DNA of 64,000 nucleotides, taken from positions 124,001 to 188,000 of the forward strand of contig NZ_JARHUJ010000011.1 in the NCBI RefSeq assembly GCF_029223285.1, read 5' to 3'. Positions 45,265 to 53,778 of this stretch are shown one piece after another. The DNA comes from Paraflavitalea sp. CAU 1676 (GTDB lineage: Bacteria > Bacteroidota > Bacteroidia > Chitinophagales > Chitinophagaceae). The position numbers and the translations under genes were made by a program. How positions within the stretch are numbered: position 1 is the stretch's first letter; each line of letters begins with the position of its first letter. Below the pieces are notes generated by a model. That model searched no databases. It had not been told where the DNA came from and worked only from the letters and a program-made list of their open reading frames with translations.

Positions 45265-46947
45265 TTACTTGCCGTTTGCCTTGTTGCCCGAGCCTGCAGC
45301 GTTGCCGCCGGTCTTGGGTTTGGTAGCGGGTTGTGCAGGACGGGGCTTGCTCAACAACTTCATATATTCAGTAGCCGTGGGGTTGGCAGGCTCGATCTCC
45401 AGTACTTTAGAGAGGTAATAGATCGCGCTATCCTTGTCTTTCTTCACATTATTCTGATAACCAGCCAGGAAAAACAGGGATTCCATCACCTGGGCTTTGT
45501 ATTTCACAGAATCGATACGCTTTGCATTTTCGAGCAACTGGCCATATTCTGCCGCTGCAATACCAATCTCCATGGTCGTATCCTTATCCTTGGCCGCACG
45601 CGCACTCCAAAGATATCCGAAGATCTCATTGGGATATTTTTGCTTATAGATACCAAAGACAGCCATCGTAGAATCGTAGTTCTTGGCCTGGTAGTGTGCA
45701 AAACCATAATTGTACAGGTCGCGTTGAGAAGGATTAGGATCCATCCGATAAGCGATACCCAATAGAATGGCTTCCTGGTTACGGTCGCCTTTAGCTTTCG
45801 CTATGGCAGCTGCTTTGTTGAGGTACTTGGTCTTGTTCTCAACAACCGTATCCTTGTCCACTGCTTTCATCAGGTTCGCAAACACTTCTGCTTCGTTGCC
45901 AGGGATCTTGGAGTTGATCTTTGCCAGCTCTTCATAGTCCGTAGCTTGTACAGGAAACTCCTCATTGGCTTTCACCAGGAAGGTTTCCATAGATTTCTTG
46001 GCAGTAGGTGCATCACCCAGTGTATCGGCAGCAAAAGCAACAAGACGATACATACGGGGATTCACCTTATCGCCATATTGAGCGATCAGGCTTTCTGCCT
46101 TGGTTTTTGCCTCAGCGGTTTTGCCGGATGAATAGAGAAAGTCTGTTTTCAGGTATTCCATGTCCGGACCCTGATCGGCATTCGCAATGTACTTGTCGAG
46201 GTAGGGCGCTGCTTTGTTCACATCTCTGGAATACCAGTAGTAGAACAATTCGTAATAAGCAGGCGTATACGCAGGATCCAATGCTACCGCTTCTTCAAAA
46301 GCCGGCAGGAAGAAATCTTTGTTGCCCTGTGTGAGGTACACCTTGCCGATCTTGTACTTGGCAGCAGCCAGTTTGGGATCGAGGCCCAGTGCCTTGGTAT
46401 AAGATTGTACAGCGTTACCACCATCGATGAGCTTGCGGTGAGCATCACCCGTCAACAGGTAGGTTTCGGGATCTTTAAAGTTCTTCACCGCCGTTGCCAG
46501 GTTTAGCTTTTCGATCGCGTAATTGGCATCACCCGACCTTGCTTCTACATTGGCGCGACCTACGGCATTGAACACTTCAATATCCTTACCCTTGGTAAGC
46601 GTAAGTGCCGTTTCAAAATGTTGGCGTGCATCGTTGGCTTTACCTTCCATCAATTCGATCTGCCCCATTCCGGCCAGTAACAAAGGTGCATTGCCATTCT
46701 GCGTCAGCGATTTCTGATACAGATTCTTGGCGCCTACAGAGTCTTTCAACTCCAGCAGGGTTTGCCCTAACCAGTACACAGCATCGATATTGTTGGGGTT
46801 GGCGGCCAGCACTTTTTCAAATGTCTCCTGCGCACTTTTCCAACGCTCGTAATAGAAAAACTTTCTGCCCTGATCCACACTCTGGGCAAAAAGGATGTTG
46901 CCTCCCGTGACAACCGTTGCTACTAATAAAATGAATGATCTTTTCAT
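45265..46947 (-). CDS. Exported tetratricopeptide-repeat protein
   Basis: A 560-residue protein. The signal peptide (MKRSFILLVATVVTGGNILFA) is followed by repeated 34-residue TPR units, for example 'ERWKSAQETFEKVLAANPNNIDAVYWLG', 'AVQSYTKALGLDPKLAAAKYKIGKVY' and 'AIYYLSKVLEIEPANPTATEY' (each split from longer stretches). The tail is basic and Gly/Asn-rich. It lies in the same direction behind the PstS-like gene (56 bp). TPR proteins behind TonB-module genes are common in Bacteroidota; the partner protein is unknown. Confidence 0.88.
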   Translation of the reverse strand: MKRSFILLVATVVTGGNILFAQSVDQGRKFFYYERWKSAQETFEKVLAANPNNIDAVYWLGQTLLELKDSVGAKNLYQKSLTQNGNAPLLLAGMGQIELMEGKANDARQHFETALTLTKGKDIEVFNAVGRANVEARSGDANYAIEKLNLATAVKNFKDPETYLLTGDAHRKLIDGGNAVQSYTKALGLDPKLAAAKYKIGKVYLTQGNKDFFLPAFEEAVALDPAYTPAYYELFYYWYSRDVNKAAPYLDKYIANADQGPDMEYLKTDFLYSSGKTAEAKTKAESLIAQYGDKVNPRMYRLVAFAADTLGDAPTAKKSMETFLVKANEEFPVQATDYEELAKINSKIPGNEAEVFANLMKAVDKDTVVENKTKYLNKAAAIAKAKGDRNQEAILLGIAYRMDPNPSQRDLYNYGFAHYQAKNYDSTMAVFGIYKQKYPNEIFGYLWSARAAKDKDTTMEIGIAAAEYGQLLENAKRIDSVKYKAQVMESLFFLAGYQNNVKKDKDSAIYYLSKVLEIEPANPTATEYMKLLSKPRPAQPATKPKTGGNAAGSGNKANGK

Positions 46948-47003
46948 CTTCTCGATTGCTGATTTTAGAGTTGTTAAATGTACGGAATTCCCTATTTGGT
47001 TGT

Positions 47004-47945
47004 TTATTCAGTGATTTGCATTGGTCTTACCTCAAACATACTTCTCGCCGGCAGCAGGTACGATCGGTAAAAGATCTTCTGCCCCTTATCCACATTGACG
47101 AGAAAATTCTTAAACCCGCTGCCAAGGCCTTCATAATTTTCTTTTAAAATATAATACAGCGGTCTCACCATCGGATACTTGTGGGCAGCTATGTTGTATT
47201 GCACCGGTTTTACATAAGTCGTTGAACACCCGTTACATCGAATCTCAGCGATCTTCACTTTCTGCAAAAAACGAAGCTGGGTCGAATCATCTTTGTCACC
47301 AATCCAGCTTACGCCGATCAAACCGATCGCATCGGTGTTCTTCGAAACATAATCTATAACCCCTTCGCTGCTATTGGCTGCTACCACATTCGCCCCCATT
47401 GGCTGACCTTTGAGTAACGAATCGGCTACGTAACGCACTGTGCTGGTGGCCGTAGTCCCGTCGAGCAGCACTTTGTACTTGTATCCGCTGATGCCTTTTG
47501 CCATACCACGAATGTCCTCCATGGTAAAAAGCGTATCCCTTACCTGGTTGTTGACGATCACCGCGATCGCATCGTAGGCCAGCAAACCGAACGTAGGAGG
47601 AAAGGACAATTTTGCTGCCAGCGTCTTTACCTCATCATCTTTCAGGCCGCGGGTCACGATCACCAGCCGGGTGCTATCCTCGTTCAGATCGCGAAGACAT
47701 TCAGCTTCGGGCTTATAGTGAACGATGATCTTGGCATTGGGCTTTTGTGATTCAAATACCTTGATCTGCGAGTCAATCACCGGCTTAAAGGCCTCATCCA
47801 CACTGATGTGGATGGTACCGCTATTCAGTGTATCGGTATAGATCGGTCCTTTTCCATCACCACAACCTGCCATTATTAAAGTGCTCAGCACTACAAATCC
47901 TGCAAAGAGCTTATTGAACCTGTTGATCATCCTGTTGCGTTTCAT
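47004..47945 (-). CDS. PstS-like substrate-binding lipoprotein
   Basis: About 313 residues from the ATG at 47945 (47930 also possible). A lipobox 'STLIMAGC' sets the lipidated Cys. The body resembles type II periplasmic binding proteins of the PstS/phosphate family: 'GTIHISVDEAFKPVIDSQIKVF', 'LSFPPTFGLLAYDAIAVIVNN', 'GTTATSTVRYVADSLL'. It also has 'AEIRCNGCSTTY', with two Cys not usual for PstS. No PstCAB permease is nearby. It sits in a module TonB, small membrane protein, this protein, TPR protein, so a role in energy coupling or signalling is possible (inference). Confidence 0.8.
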   Translation of the reverse strand: MKRNRMINRFNKLFAGFVVLSTLIMAGCGDGKGPIYTDTLNSGTIHISVDEAFKPVIDSQIKVFESQKPNAKIIVHYKPEAECLRDLNEDSTRLVIVTRGLKDDEVKTLAAKLSFPPTFGLLAYDAIAVIVNNQVRDTLFTMEDIRGMAKGISGYKYKVLLDGTTATSTVRYVADSLLKGQPMGANVVAANSSEGVIDYVSKNTDAIGLIGVSWIGDKDDSTQLRFLQKVKIAEIRCNGCSTTYVKPVQYNIAAHKYPMVRPLYYILKENYEGLGSGFKNFLVNVDKGQKIFYRSYLLPARSMFEVRPMQITE

Positions 47946-48118
47946 CCCTGATTGATTTTCTATTCCCGTGTTCAAAAGGACCGCTACAGTCAGCATAGTA
48001 CCCGATAGACTATCATTCGATAGACCGGATATTGGCCGGAAAGTAGAATCTTTCAAATACCTTACCGGAAATGGTATTTACAGATTAGGTGATTGGATTT
48101 AATTCCTGGATCTCCGGA

Positions 48119-48370
48119 TTACCGGAAATAGTTTTTCTTATAGCCCCTGTAAATTCTGAACCCACCATACAACAAACAAAACCCTGCAAATATGTAGTTG
48201 AAAGGTTTGGCTGGAAAATCCAGTTCGATGCCCATTTTATCGGAAAACAGGAAGAAAAGGCCCATGGCGGTATAGATCAATCCCATGCCAAAGTCCATTA
48301 TTGCCCTTCTGTTTGCGTAGGCTTTTTGCCTTTTATCTTCTGCTCTTTTGTCTTCTGATTCTGTTGCCAT
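48119..48370 (-). CDS. Small two-helix membrane protein
   Basis: An 83-residue protein from the ATG at 48370. The charged N-terminus ('EDKRAEDKRQKAYANRRAIM') leads into two hydrophobic segments (about residues 28-44 and 60-72, 'GLIYTAMGLFFLF' and 'YIFAGFCLLYGGFRIYRG') and a basic tail. I do not recognise a named function. It lies 117 bp downstream of the TonB gene on the same strand and is a conserved-looking member of this module. Confidence 0.65.
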   Translation of the reverse strand: MATESEDKRAEDKRQKAYANRRAIMDFGMGLIYTAMGLFFLFSDKMGIELDFPAKPFNYIFAGFCLLYGGFRIYRGYKKNYFR

Positions 48371-48487
48371 CCGAAATGTTAATGGGTTCGGGCAAGATAA
48401 GAAATAACCTGCAATTGATAGTCGCGGGTAATATTTTACCCAAAAATTAATGGCCCTCACCAGTTAATAAACATATATCCATAATAG

Positions 48488-49333
48488 CTATTCCTGCACC
48501 TCGAAAAGGATCGGGATCATGCAGTATACAGCTACATTTTTACCGTTTTGCGAGCCGGGTATCCAACGTGGCATTTTTGCCACTACCCGCAGTATCTCTT
48601 TTTTAAAGGCCTCATCGGCTTCTGCTAAAAATTCCACGCCCGATAACTGGCCATCTTTGTTCACCACGAAGCGTACGGGCACCTTCACCTTATGGCCAAC
48701 CTCCAGCATTTCCTCTGGCACTCTTAGGTGGCGTCCTAAGAACCTTCTGAGCCCATCCATACCTCCAGGGAATTCGGGCATTTTTTCGGCAGATAGGTAC
48801 GGCTTTTCGGGCTCCGGGGGTGGCGGCGCAGCCACCGTTACTGTGCCAGTGCCGCCGAGCTGTGCCCCAGGGGGTGGCGATTGCGGCCCGACTGGCGCAT
48901 CACAGCCTTCACAAGCCTCATTGACCGTGCTGATCGCCGCTGTTTCCTTCTCCAGCTCCTGGATCGTGGGCGGCGGATCGGTTACTTCGGCAGGCGGTAC
49001 GATTACCGGCGGCGTGTTTTTGATCGTTGCCACCTTTTGGGCTACCTGGGGCGCCTTCGGCAGTTTAGGCTCCTCGATGGGAGGCGGTATGGGGATCACT
49101 CTTAACATGACCGAATCGCTGAAAAGCGGGTCACCGGCAAGCGTTTTCGGCTTCATGGCCGAGGCCAGGTAATACCCCCCGATAAAAAGCCCCACCAGCA
49201 GGAGCATCGCCGATAACGATTTGATCACCCGATCGTTGTACGTCTTCCGAAGGTTGTACGCTCCATAGTCCTTGTTTCTTCCTTCAAACAAAATGTCAAG
49301 CATGTCCGATTGCAAAATCATTTCTGGTTTCAT
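48488..49333 (-). CDS. Energy transducer TonB (paralogue 3)
   Basis: A 281-residue protein. It has the N-terminal 'DMLDILFEGRNKDYGAYNLR' signature, a membrane helix (about residues 38-58), a linker rich in Pro, and a cysteine pair 'EACEGCDAPVGPQSPPPGAQ'. The C-terminal domain includes 'MPEFPGGMDGLRRFLGRHLR', 'KVPVRFVVNKDGQLSGVEFL' and 'MPRWIPGSQNGKNVAVY'. It heads the module with the PstS-like and TPR genes. The Cys pair in the linker is unusual for TonB. Confidence 0.93.
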   Translation of the reverse strand: MKPEMILQSDMLDILFEGRNKDYGAYNLRKTYNDRVIKSLSAMLLLVGLFIGGYYLASAMKPKTLAGDPLFSDSVMLRVIPIPPPIEEPKLPKAPQVAQKVATIKNTPPVIVPPAEVTDPPPTIQELEKETAAISTVNEACEGCDAPVGPQSPPPGAQLGGTGTVTVAAPPPPEPEKPYLSAEKMPEFPGGMDGLRRFLGRHLRVPEEMLEVGHKVKVPVRFVVNKDGQLSGVEFLAEADEAFKKEILRVVAKMPRWIPGSQNGKNVAVYCMIPILFEVQE

Positions 49334-49641
49334 CGCAGTTGATTTAAAGCCCTGCCGGCCTCAGGCCACCGCAGTGCGTGAATAATCGCTGGTAACGAAT
49401 TGATCAGAATGACTTGCGCAAGTCCTTGCCTATAAGATGCGGGGAGCTGGAAAAATCCATAAATATTTTTTTAAAATACCATACTCACGGTATAGACGGG
49501 TGCTAAAGCACGTCCAGGAAGGGGCATTTGGGACCTATCTCCTTGATTTACTGACCGTTTACGGGTATGATTCGATTTGAACCGGAGAATAGGCAGTACC
49601 GGGTTTTACGCACCCTCACACATACCTAAACCTGTTCTCGG
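49334..49641. other. Gene-free region upstream of the TonB-3 module
   Basis: No convincing gene on either strand. An AT-rich segment at about 49450-49490 ('AATATTTTTTTAAAATACC') may hold the minus-strand promoter. The next 170 bp are the 11-bp repeat array. Confidence 0.5.
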
Positions 49642-49811
49642 TTCTAGTTTTGTTCTTGTTTCATTCGTATCTCATTCGTATTTCGCCCGTATTTAATTCA
49701 TGTTTCATTCTTGTTTTGTTCGTGTTTTGTTCGTGTTTCATTCGGTGTTAAAGCGCACTTTCCTATGCAAACACCGAACAAATCCCGAATAAGGACATAA
49801 CAAAACACGAA
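49642..49811. repeat. 11-bp-phased degenerate repeat array with inverted end
   Basis: Ten 11-bp units begin at 49642, 49653, 49664, 49675, 49686, 49697, 49708, 49719, 49730 and 49741, consensus TTCGTRTTTYR. After a 17-bp spacer, four units run in the opposite orientation at 49768, 49779, 49790 (degenerate) and 49801, again at exact 11-bp steps (CAAACACCGAA, CAAATCCCGAA, CAAAACACGAA). The period is not a multiple of three, so it is not a coding repeat. TTCGGTGTT at 49741 and AACACCGAA at 49770 are perfect inverted repeats. See findings. Confidence 0.88.
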
Positions 49812-49863
49812 GAAGGCCCATCGATTCATCGCCCCTTCTGCCCCAAACCTGCCCTTGCCTGAT

Positions 49864-49871
49864 TATCTTTG
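49864..49871 (+). promoter_or_regulatory. -7 promoter element of the tyrosine phosphatase gene
   Basis: TATCTTTG matches TAnnTTTG and ends four bases before the ATG at 49876, implying a near-leaderless transcript. No TTTG at -33 is obvious. Confidence 0.5.
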
Positions 49872-49875
49872 CGGC

Positions 49876-50346
49876 ATGAAGATCTTAATGGTTTGCCTGG
49901 GGAATATTTGCAGGAGCCCCCTGGCAGAAGGAATTTTACAACACAAGGCCCAACAGGCGGGACTGTCGTGGACAGTTGACAGCGCCGGCACCAACGGCTA
50001 CCATGTTGGTGAAGCCCCCCACCATTTGTCGCAGAAAGTAGCATTGCTCAATGGAGTCGACATCAGCAGTCAGCGCTCCAGGCGCTTTAGCGGGGCCGAT
50101 TTCGACCAGTTCGATATGATCTATGCCATGGCAGGTGATGTGGTGGAAGAAATGAAATGGCTGGCCAAAAACAGGTTCCAGGAAGCTAAGGTGGAATTGC
50201 TCATGAATGAGCTGCACCCGGGCAGCGATATGGATGTACCCGACCCCTGGTACGGCACCGAGCCCGGCTACCATGAAGTGTACAAAATGATCGAAGCAGC
50301 CTGCGACCGCATCATTGCCCGGCACACCAGCCTTGCCCATCAATAA
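49876..50346 (+). CDS. Low-molecular-weight protein tyrosine phosphatase
   Basis: A 156-residue enzyme. The active-site P-loop is 'VCLGNICRSPLAEG' (C-x5-R-S-P) at about residues 6-19, and the general-acid Asp is in 'VPDPWYG'. It dephosphorylates phosphotyrosine in proteins or arginine phosphate in some bacteria; no partner tyrosine kinase is in the window. Start at the ATG at 49876, the usual MKILMVCLGN beginning. hisS follows after 33 bp. Confidence 0.95.
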   Translation: MKILMVCLGNICRSPLAEGILQHKAQQAGLSWTVDSAGTNGYHVGEAPHHLSQKVALLNGVDISSQRSRRFSGADFDQFDMIYAMAGDVVEEMKWLAKNRFQEAKVELLMNELHPGSDMDVPDPWYGTEPGYHEVYKMIEAACDRIIARHTSLAHQ

Positions 50347-50379
50347 GTTTTACATTAAACAGCCATACCGAAGCTTTAT

Positions 50380-51768
50380 ATGACCAAACCATCATTACCG
50401 CAAGGCACCAGAGATTTTGGACCGGAAGTAGTTCGCAAAAGACAATACATCCTCAATACCATCCGCCATACATTCGAGTTGTACGGCTTTCAACCGCTGG
50501 AAACCCCAGCCATGGAAAACCTCGACACCCTGATGGGGAAGTATGGAGAGGAAGGAAATAAGCTCATTTTTAAGATCCTGAACAACGGCCTTGATAACCC
50601 ATCGAAACACCAGGAAGCACAAACAGCTTTCGATAACATTTTGCAGGGCAAAAATGATAAGAACCTCACCGAAAGAGCGCTCAAATACGATCTAACCATA
50701 CCGTTTGCCCGCTATGTGGCCATGAACCACGGGCAACTTACCTTCCCTTTCAAACGCTATCAGATACAACCTGTATGGCGCGCGGATAGGCCCGCCCGTG
50801 GCCGCTACCGCGAATTTTACCAGTGCGATGCCGATGTAGTGGGCAGCAACAACCTGCTCAATGAGGTAGAACTGTCGGCCATTTACTGGCAGGTGTTCAG
50901 CAAGCTGGGCATCGATGTCGAGATCAAGATCAACAGCCGGAAGATACTGGCTGCCCTGGCTGAAGCCTGCGGCGGCAGCGACAAAATGGTCGACATTACC
51001 GTTGCTATCGATAAACTGGATAAGATCGGACTGGAAAAAGTAAAAGAAGAATTGCTGACCCGCGGACTCGATGAACACCAGATCGCCATCATCGCTCAAT
51101 ACCTCGCCATCGAAGGCACCAATAGTGAAAAGCTCAACAAGCTGAAGGAACTGGTGGGCAGCCTGCCGGTAGGCGCTAAGGGCATCGACGAGCTGGACTA
51201 TGTGATCAACCAGTTTGCAGCACTGGTGCTGGCCGATACGACTGCAGCCTCTCCCCTGGTGGTTGATTTCACGCTGGCGCGTGGGCTCAATTATTATACA
51301 GGCATCATATTCGAGATCAAGGCCCTGGGTGTACAAATGGGCAGCATCGGCGGCGGCGGGCGCTACGATGACCTTACCGGGCTCTTTGGCGTACCTAATA
51401 TACCGGGCGTGGGTATCTCGTTTGGGGTTGACCGAATCTACGATGTACTGGAAGAGTTGAAACTGTTTCCCCAGGAGGTCCAAACCGGCACGCAGGTGCT
51501 CTTCTTCAACCTGGGCGATGCGGAAAGCAAAGGCGCCTTTGCCCTGATGCAAAAGCTGCGCAACAGCGGCATCCGCTGCGAATTGTACCACGAACAATCC
51601 AAGTTCGATAAGCAATTCAAGTACGCCGAAAAAAAGAACATACCTTTTGCCGTTATTATCGGCAGCAAGGAGCTGGAAGCCCAATCCTGTGTGGTCAAAC
51701 ACCTGGGCAAGGGCCAGCAGCAGGAAGTAAAATGGGAAGCCCTCGAAGAAACCATTTCGGGCTTGTAA
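50380..51768 (+). CDS. hisS: Histidine--tRNA ligase
   Basis: A 462-residue class II synthetase. It shows 'PQGTRDFGPE' at the N-terminus, motif 2 'VWRADRPARGRYREFYQCDAD' (in parts), the HisA loop 'LARGLNYYTGIIFE', motif 3 'GVGISFGVDRIYDVLEEL' and a C-terminal anticodon-binding domain. It charges tRNA-His. A perfect terminator stem follows. Confidence 0.98.
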   Translation: MTKPSLPQGTRDFGPEVVRKRQYILNTIRHTFELYGFQPLETPAMENLDTLMGKYGEEGNKLIFKILNNGLDNPSKHQEAQTAFDNILQGKNDKNLTERALKYDLTIPFARYVAMNHGQLTFPFKRYQIQPVWRADRPARGRYREFYQCDADVVGSNNLLNEVELSAIYWQVFSKLGIDVEIKINSRKILAALAEACGGSDKMVDITVAIDKLDKIGLEKVKEELLTRGLDEHQIAIIAQYLAIEGTNSEKLNKLKELVGSLPVGAKGIDELDYVINQFAALVLADTTAASPLVVDFTLARGLNYYTGIIFEIKALGVQMGSIGGGGRYDDLTGLFGVPNIPGVGISFGVDRIYDVLEELKLFPQEVQTGTQVLFFNLGDAESKGAFALMQKLRNSGIRCELYHEQSKFDKQFKYAEKKNIPFAVIIGSKELEAQSCVVKHLGKGQQQEVKWEALEETISGL

Positions 51769-51799
51769 AGCATATTATCGCATTCCAGCATATCTCAAC

Positions 51800-51830
51800 A
51801 ATCTGGCCGGCAAAGCCGGCCAGATTCCTT
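51800..51830 (+). terminator. Terminator after hisS
   Basis: AATCTGGCCGGC-AAA-GCCGGCCAGATT is a 12-bp perfect stem (51800-51826), with a short T-run after it. Confidence 0.8.
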
Positions 51831-52053
51831 CGGCTACTCATACTTCACTGCTTTCCTTTTCCAATAGCCAAACTGTTCTCCTGGCCAGGTTTTAGCCCGT
51901 TTCTGGCATTTTTATCCGCAATTCGCCCCTCCATCTGCCCGGTCCCGGCTGGTTTTCCCTCACCTGACTGGTTATTTTATCCCATTGGCTTTCAAAGAAC
52001 TGGTAAATACCGGAAGTATTTTGTTTATTTGAGTTTGATAAATAAACCCTTTT

Positions 52054-53670
52054 ATGCAACGTACTTCTTTATTAAGCCTTCTCGCTATCGCGATGCTGTT
52101 GATCGCATCGTGTAAGAGTAGCGACAAATCGGCGATCGCTATTCCAAAAGATGCCGGATTCGTGTTCCAGATCAATACAGCCTCTTTAAGCTCCAAATTA
52201 AGCTGGAAAGAAATTCAGCAAACCAATTGGTTCAAGACCGCCTACGCGAAGTCCGAAGATTCGCTGGCGAAAAAGCTCCTCGACAATCCTGAAAATACCG
52301 GTATCAATACCGATGCGGATCTCGTGTTCTTTGCCAAGAACCAGGGCGGCATCATGTTTACCGTATTTGAAGGCCTGCTGAAAGATGCTGCCGCATTCGA
52401 AGCGCTGAACAAGAAGATCCAGGAGAACGCGAAAGCCACCAAGAATGGCGACATCAACGTTCTCCAGGGAAGCAAGGAAGGAATTACCACCTGGAACAAC
52501 AACAAGTTCATCTATGTGTTCCAAACGCCTGCTGGTGGTGGTTATAATTTTTCAGGCGATGGCGAGGGCGGCCCCCGCAGGGTTTCTACCGATAGCCTGA
52601 TCGCCTTTGCAAAAGAGTTGTATGAGCTCAAGTCATCCGAGAACCTTTCCAGCGACGACAGGTATGCTGCGCTGGTCAAGGAAACCGGCGACATGCATAT
52701 GTGGATCAATGCCGAAAACCTGACTGGTGATCTGCTGGGCGACGTGTTTGCCGCTACAAAGATCAGCGACCTCATCAAAGGCAACGTATCAGCATTCACC
52801 CTCAACTTCGATAAGGGAAAGATCGATGGCAAATCGACCAGTTACTACAACAAGGAAATGACTGCGTTGATGGAGAAGTATCCTACCAAGGATATCGAGG
52901 CTGAACTCCTTTCGCGTCTTCCCTCAGAAAACATCACGGGTGTTTTCTCCTGGAATTATCCTCCCGCCGGTTTGAAGGAGTTTCTTCGCATCGGCGGTCT
53001 GGAAGGACTGGTCAATGGCTTCCTCGGCAAGGCTGGTTATAGCCTCGACGAATTTGTAAAAGCCAACAAGGGCGATGTGCTGGTAGCCGCCTCCGACTTC
53101 GAACTGAAGGCTGAGCAGGTAACTATTCCCAGCTATGAAGAAGGCGGACAGCCTTATACCTATACCAAGACCGATCCTAAGGTCAACGTGCTGTTTGCAG
53201 CTTCTGTAAACGATAAGCCTGCATTCGAGAAGTTGATCAGCGTGGTAAAGGCACAGGTAGGTGACTTCAAAGCCGATTCAGTATTCCACATCAGCTACTC
53301 TGTAAACGATAAATGGTTTGCAGCCGGCAACTCCGTTGACCAGGTGAATAAGTTCCTGGCCGGTGATGCCAAGAACAAACATGCAGCTATCGGCAAACTG
53401 GCTGGTCACCCCAGCGGTTTCTATGTAGATATCAAAAAGATACTTACAGCCTCTACGGCCGCCACTACCGACAGTACGGCCAAGATTGCCCTTACAGAAT
53501 CGCTCAATATGTGGGAAGATGTGCTGGCTACCGGCGATCATTACAGCGGAGGAAAGCTGACCGGTCATTTTGAGATCAACCTGGTCAATAAAAATGAGAA
53601 CAGTTTGAAGCAGTTGAACCAGTACTTCGATAAGCTGGCAACACTTGAAATGAACAAAAAAGGCTTCTAA
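52054..53670 (+). CDS. DUF4836 family lipoprotein
   Basis: A 538-residue protein. The lipoprotein signal is 'LLIASC' (Cys about 20). The body matches the DUF4836 family of Bacteroidota: 'AIPKDAGFVFQINTASLSSK', 'SWKEIQQTNWFKTAY', 'GVYFW'-like repeats of alternating strands, and 'VNVLFAASVNDKPAFEKLIS' (in parts). Function unknown; it is an envelope protein seen across the phylum. Terminator follows. Confidence 0.85.
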   Translation: MQRTSLLSLLAIAMLLIASCKSSDKSAIAIPKDAGFVFQINTASLSSKLSWKEIQQTNWFKTAYAKSEDSLAKKLLDNPENTGINTDADLVFFAKNQGGIMFTVFEGLLKDAAAFEALNKKIQENAKATKNGDINVLQGSKEGITTWNNNKFIYVFQTPAGGGYNFSGDGEGGPRRVSTDSLIAFAKELYELKSSENLSSDDRYAALVKETGDMHMWINAENLTGDLLGDVFAATKISDLIKGNVSAFTLNFDKGKIDGKSTSYYNKEMTALMEKYPTKDIEAELLSRLPSENITGVFSWNYPPAGLKEFLRIGGLEGLVNGFLGKAGYSLDEFVKANKGDVLVAASDFELKAEQVTIPSYEEGGQPYTYTKTDPKVNVLFAASVNDKPAFEKLISVVKAQVGDFKADSVFHISYSVNDKWFAAGNSVDQVNKFLAGDAKNKHAAIGKLAGHPSGFYVDIKKILTASTAATTDSTAKIALTESLNMWEDVLATGDHYSGGKLTGHFEINLVNKNENSLKQLNQYFDKLATLEMNKKGF

Positions 53671-53689
53671 AAGATATTCGTTGTTATCA

Positions 53690-53718
53690 GGCAGGGCTTA
53701 CCCCCTGCCTTTTTTTTG
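53690..53718 (+). terminator. Terminator after the DUF4836 gene
   Basis: GGCAGGG (53690-53696) pairs with CCCTGCC (53703-53709), followed by eight T. Confidence 0.9.
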
Positions 53719-53763
53719 TTGTTACCTTAACCGGCCTTATCCGTATTATTATTACAGATCGAT

Positions 53764-53771
53764 TATTTTTG
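53764..53771 (+). promoter_or_regulatory. -7 promoter element of the ABC ATPase gene
   Basis: TATTTTTG matches TAnnTTTG and ends seven bases before the ATG at 53779; the leader would be only about 4 bases. Confidence 0.45.
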
Positions 53772-53778
53772 GATCATC

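Noticed and set aside
49642-49811. CRISPR-like array
   Set aside because: Units are 11 bp with no unique spacers and no cas genes near; the period and degeneracy are wrong for CRISPR.
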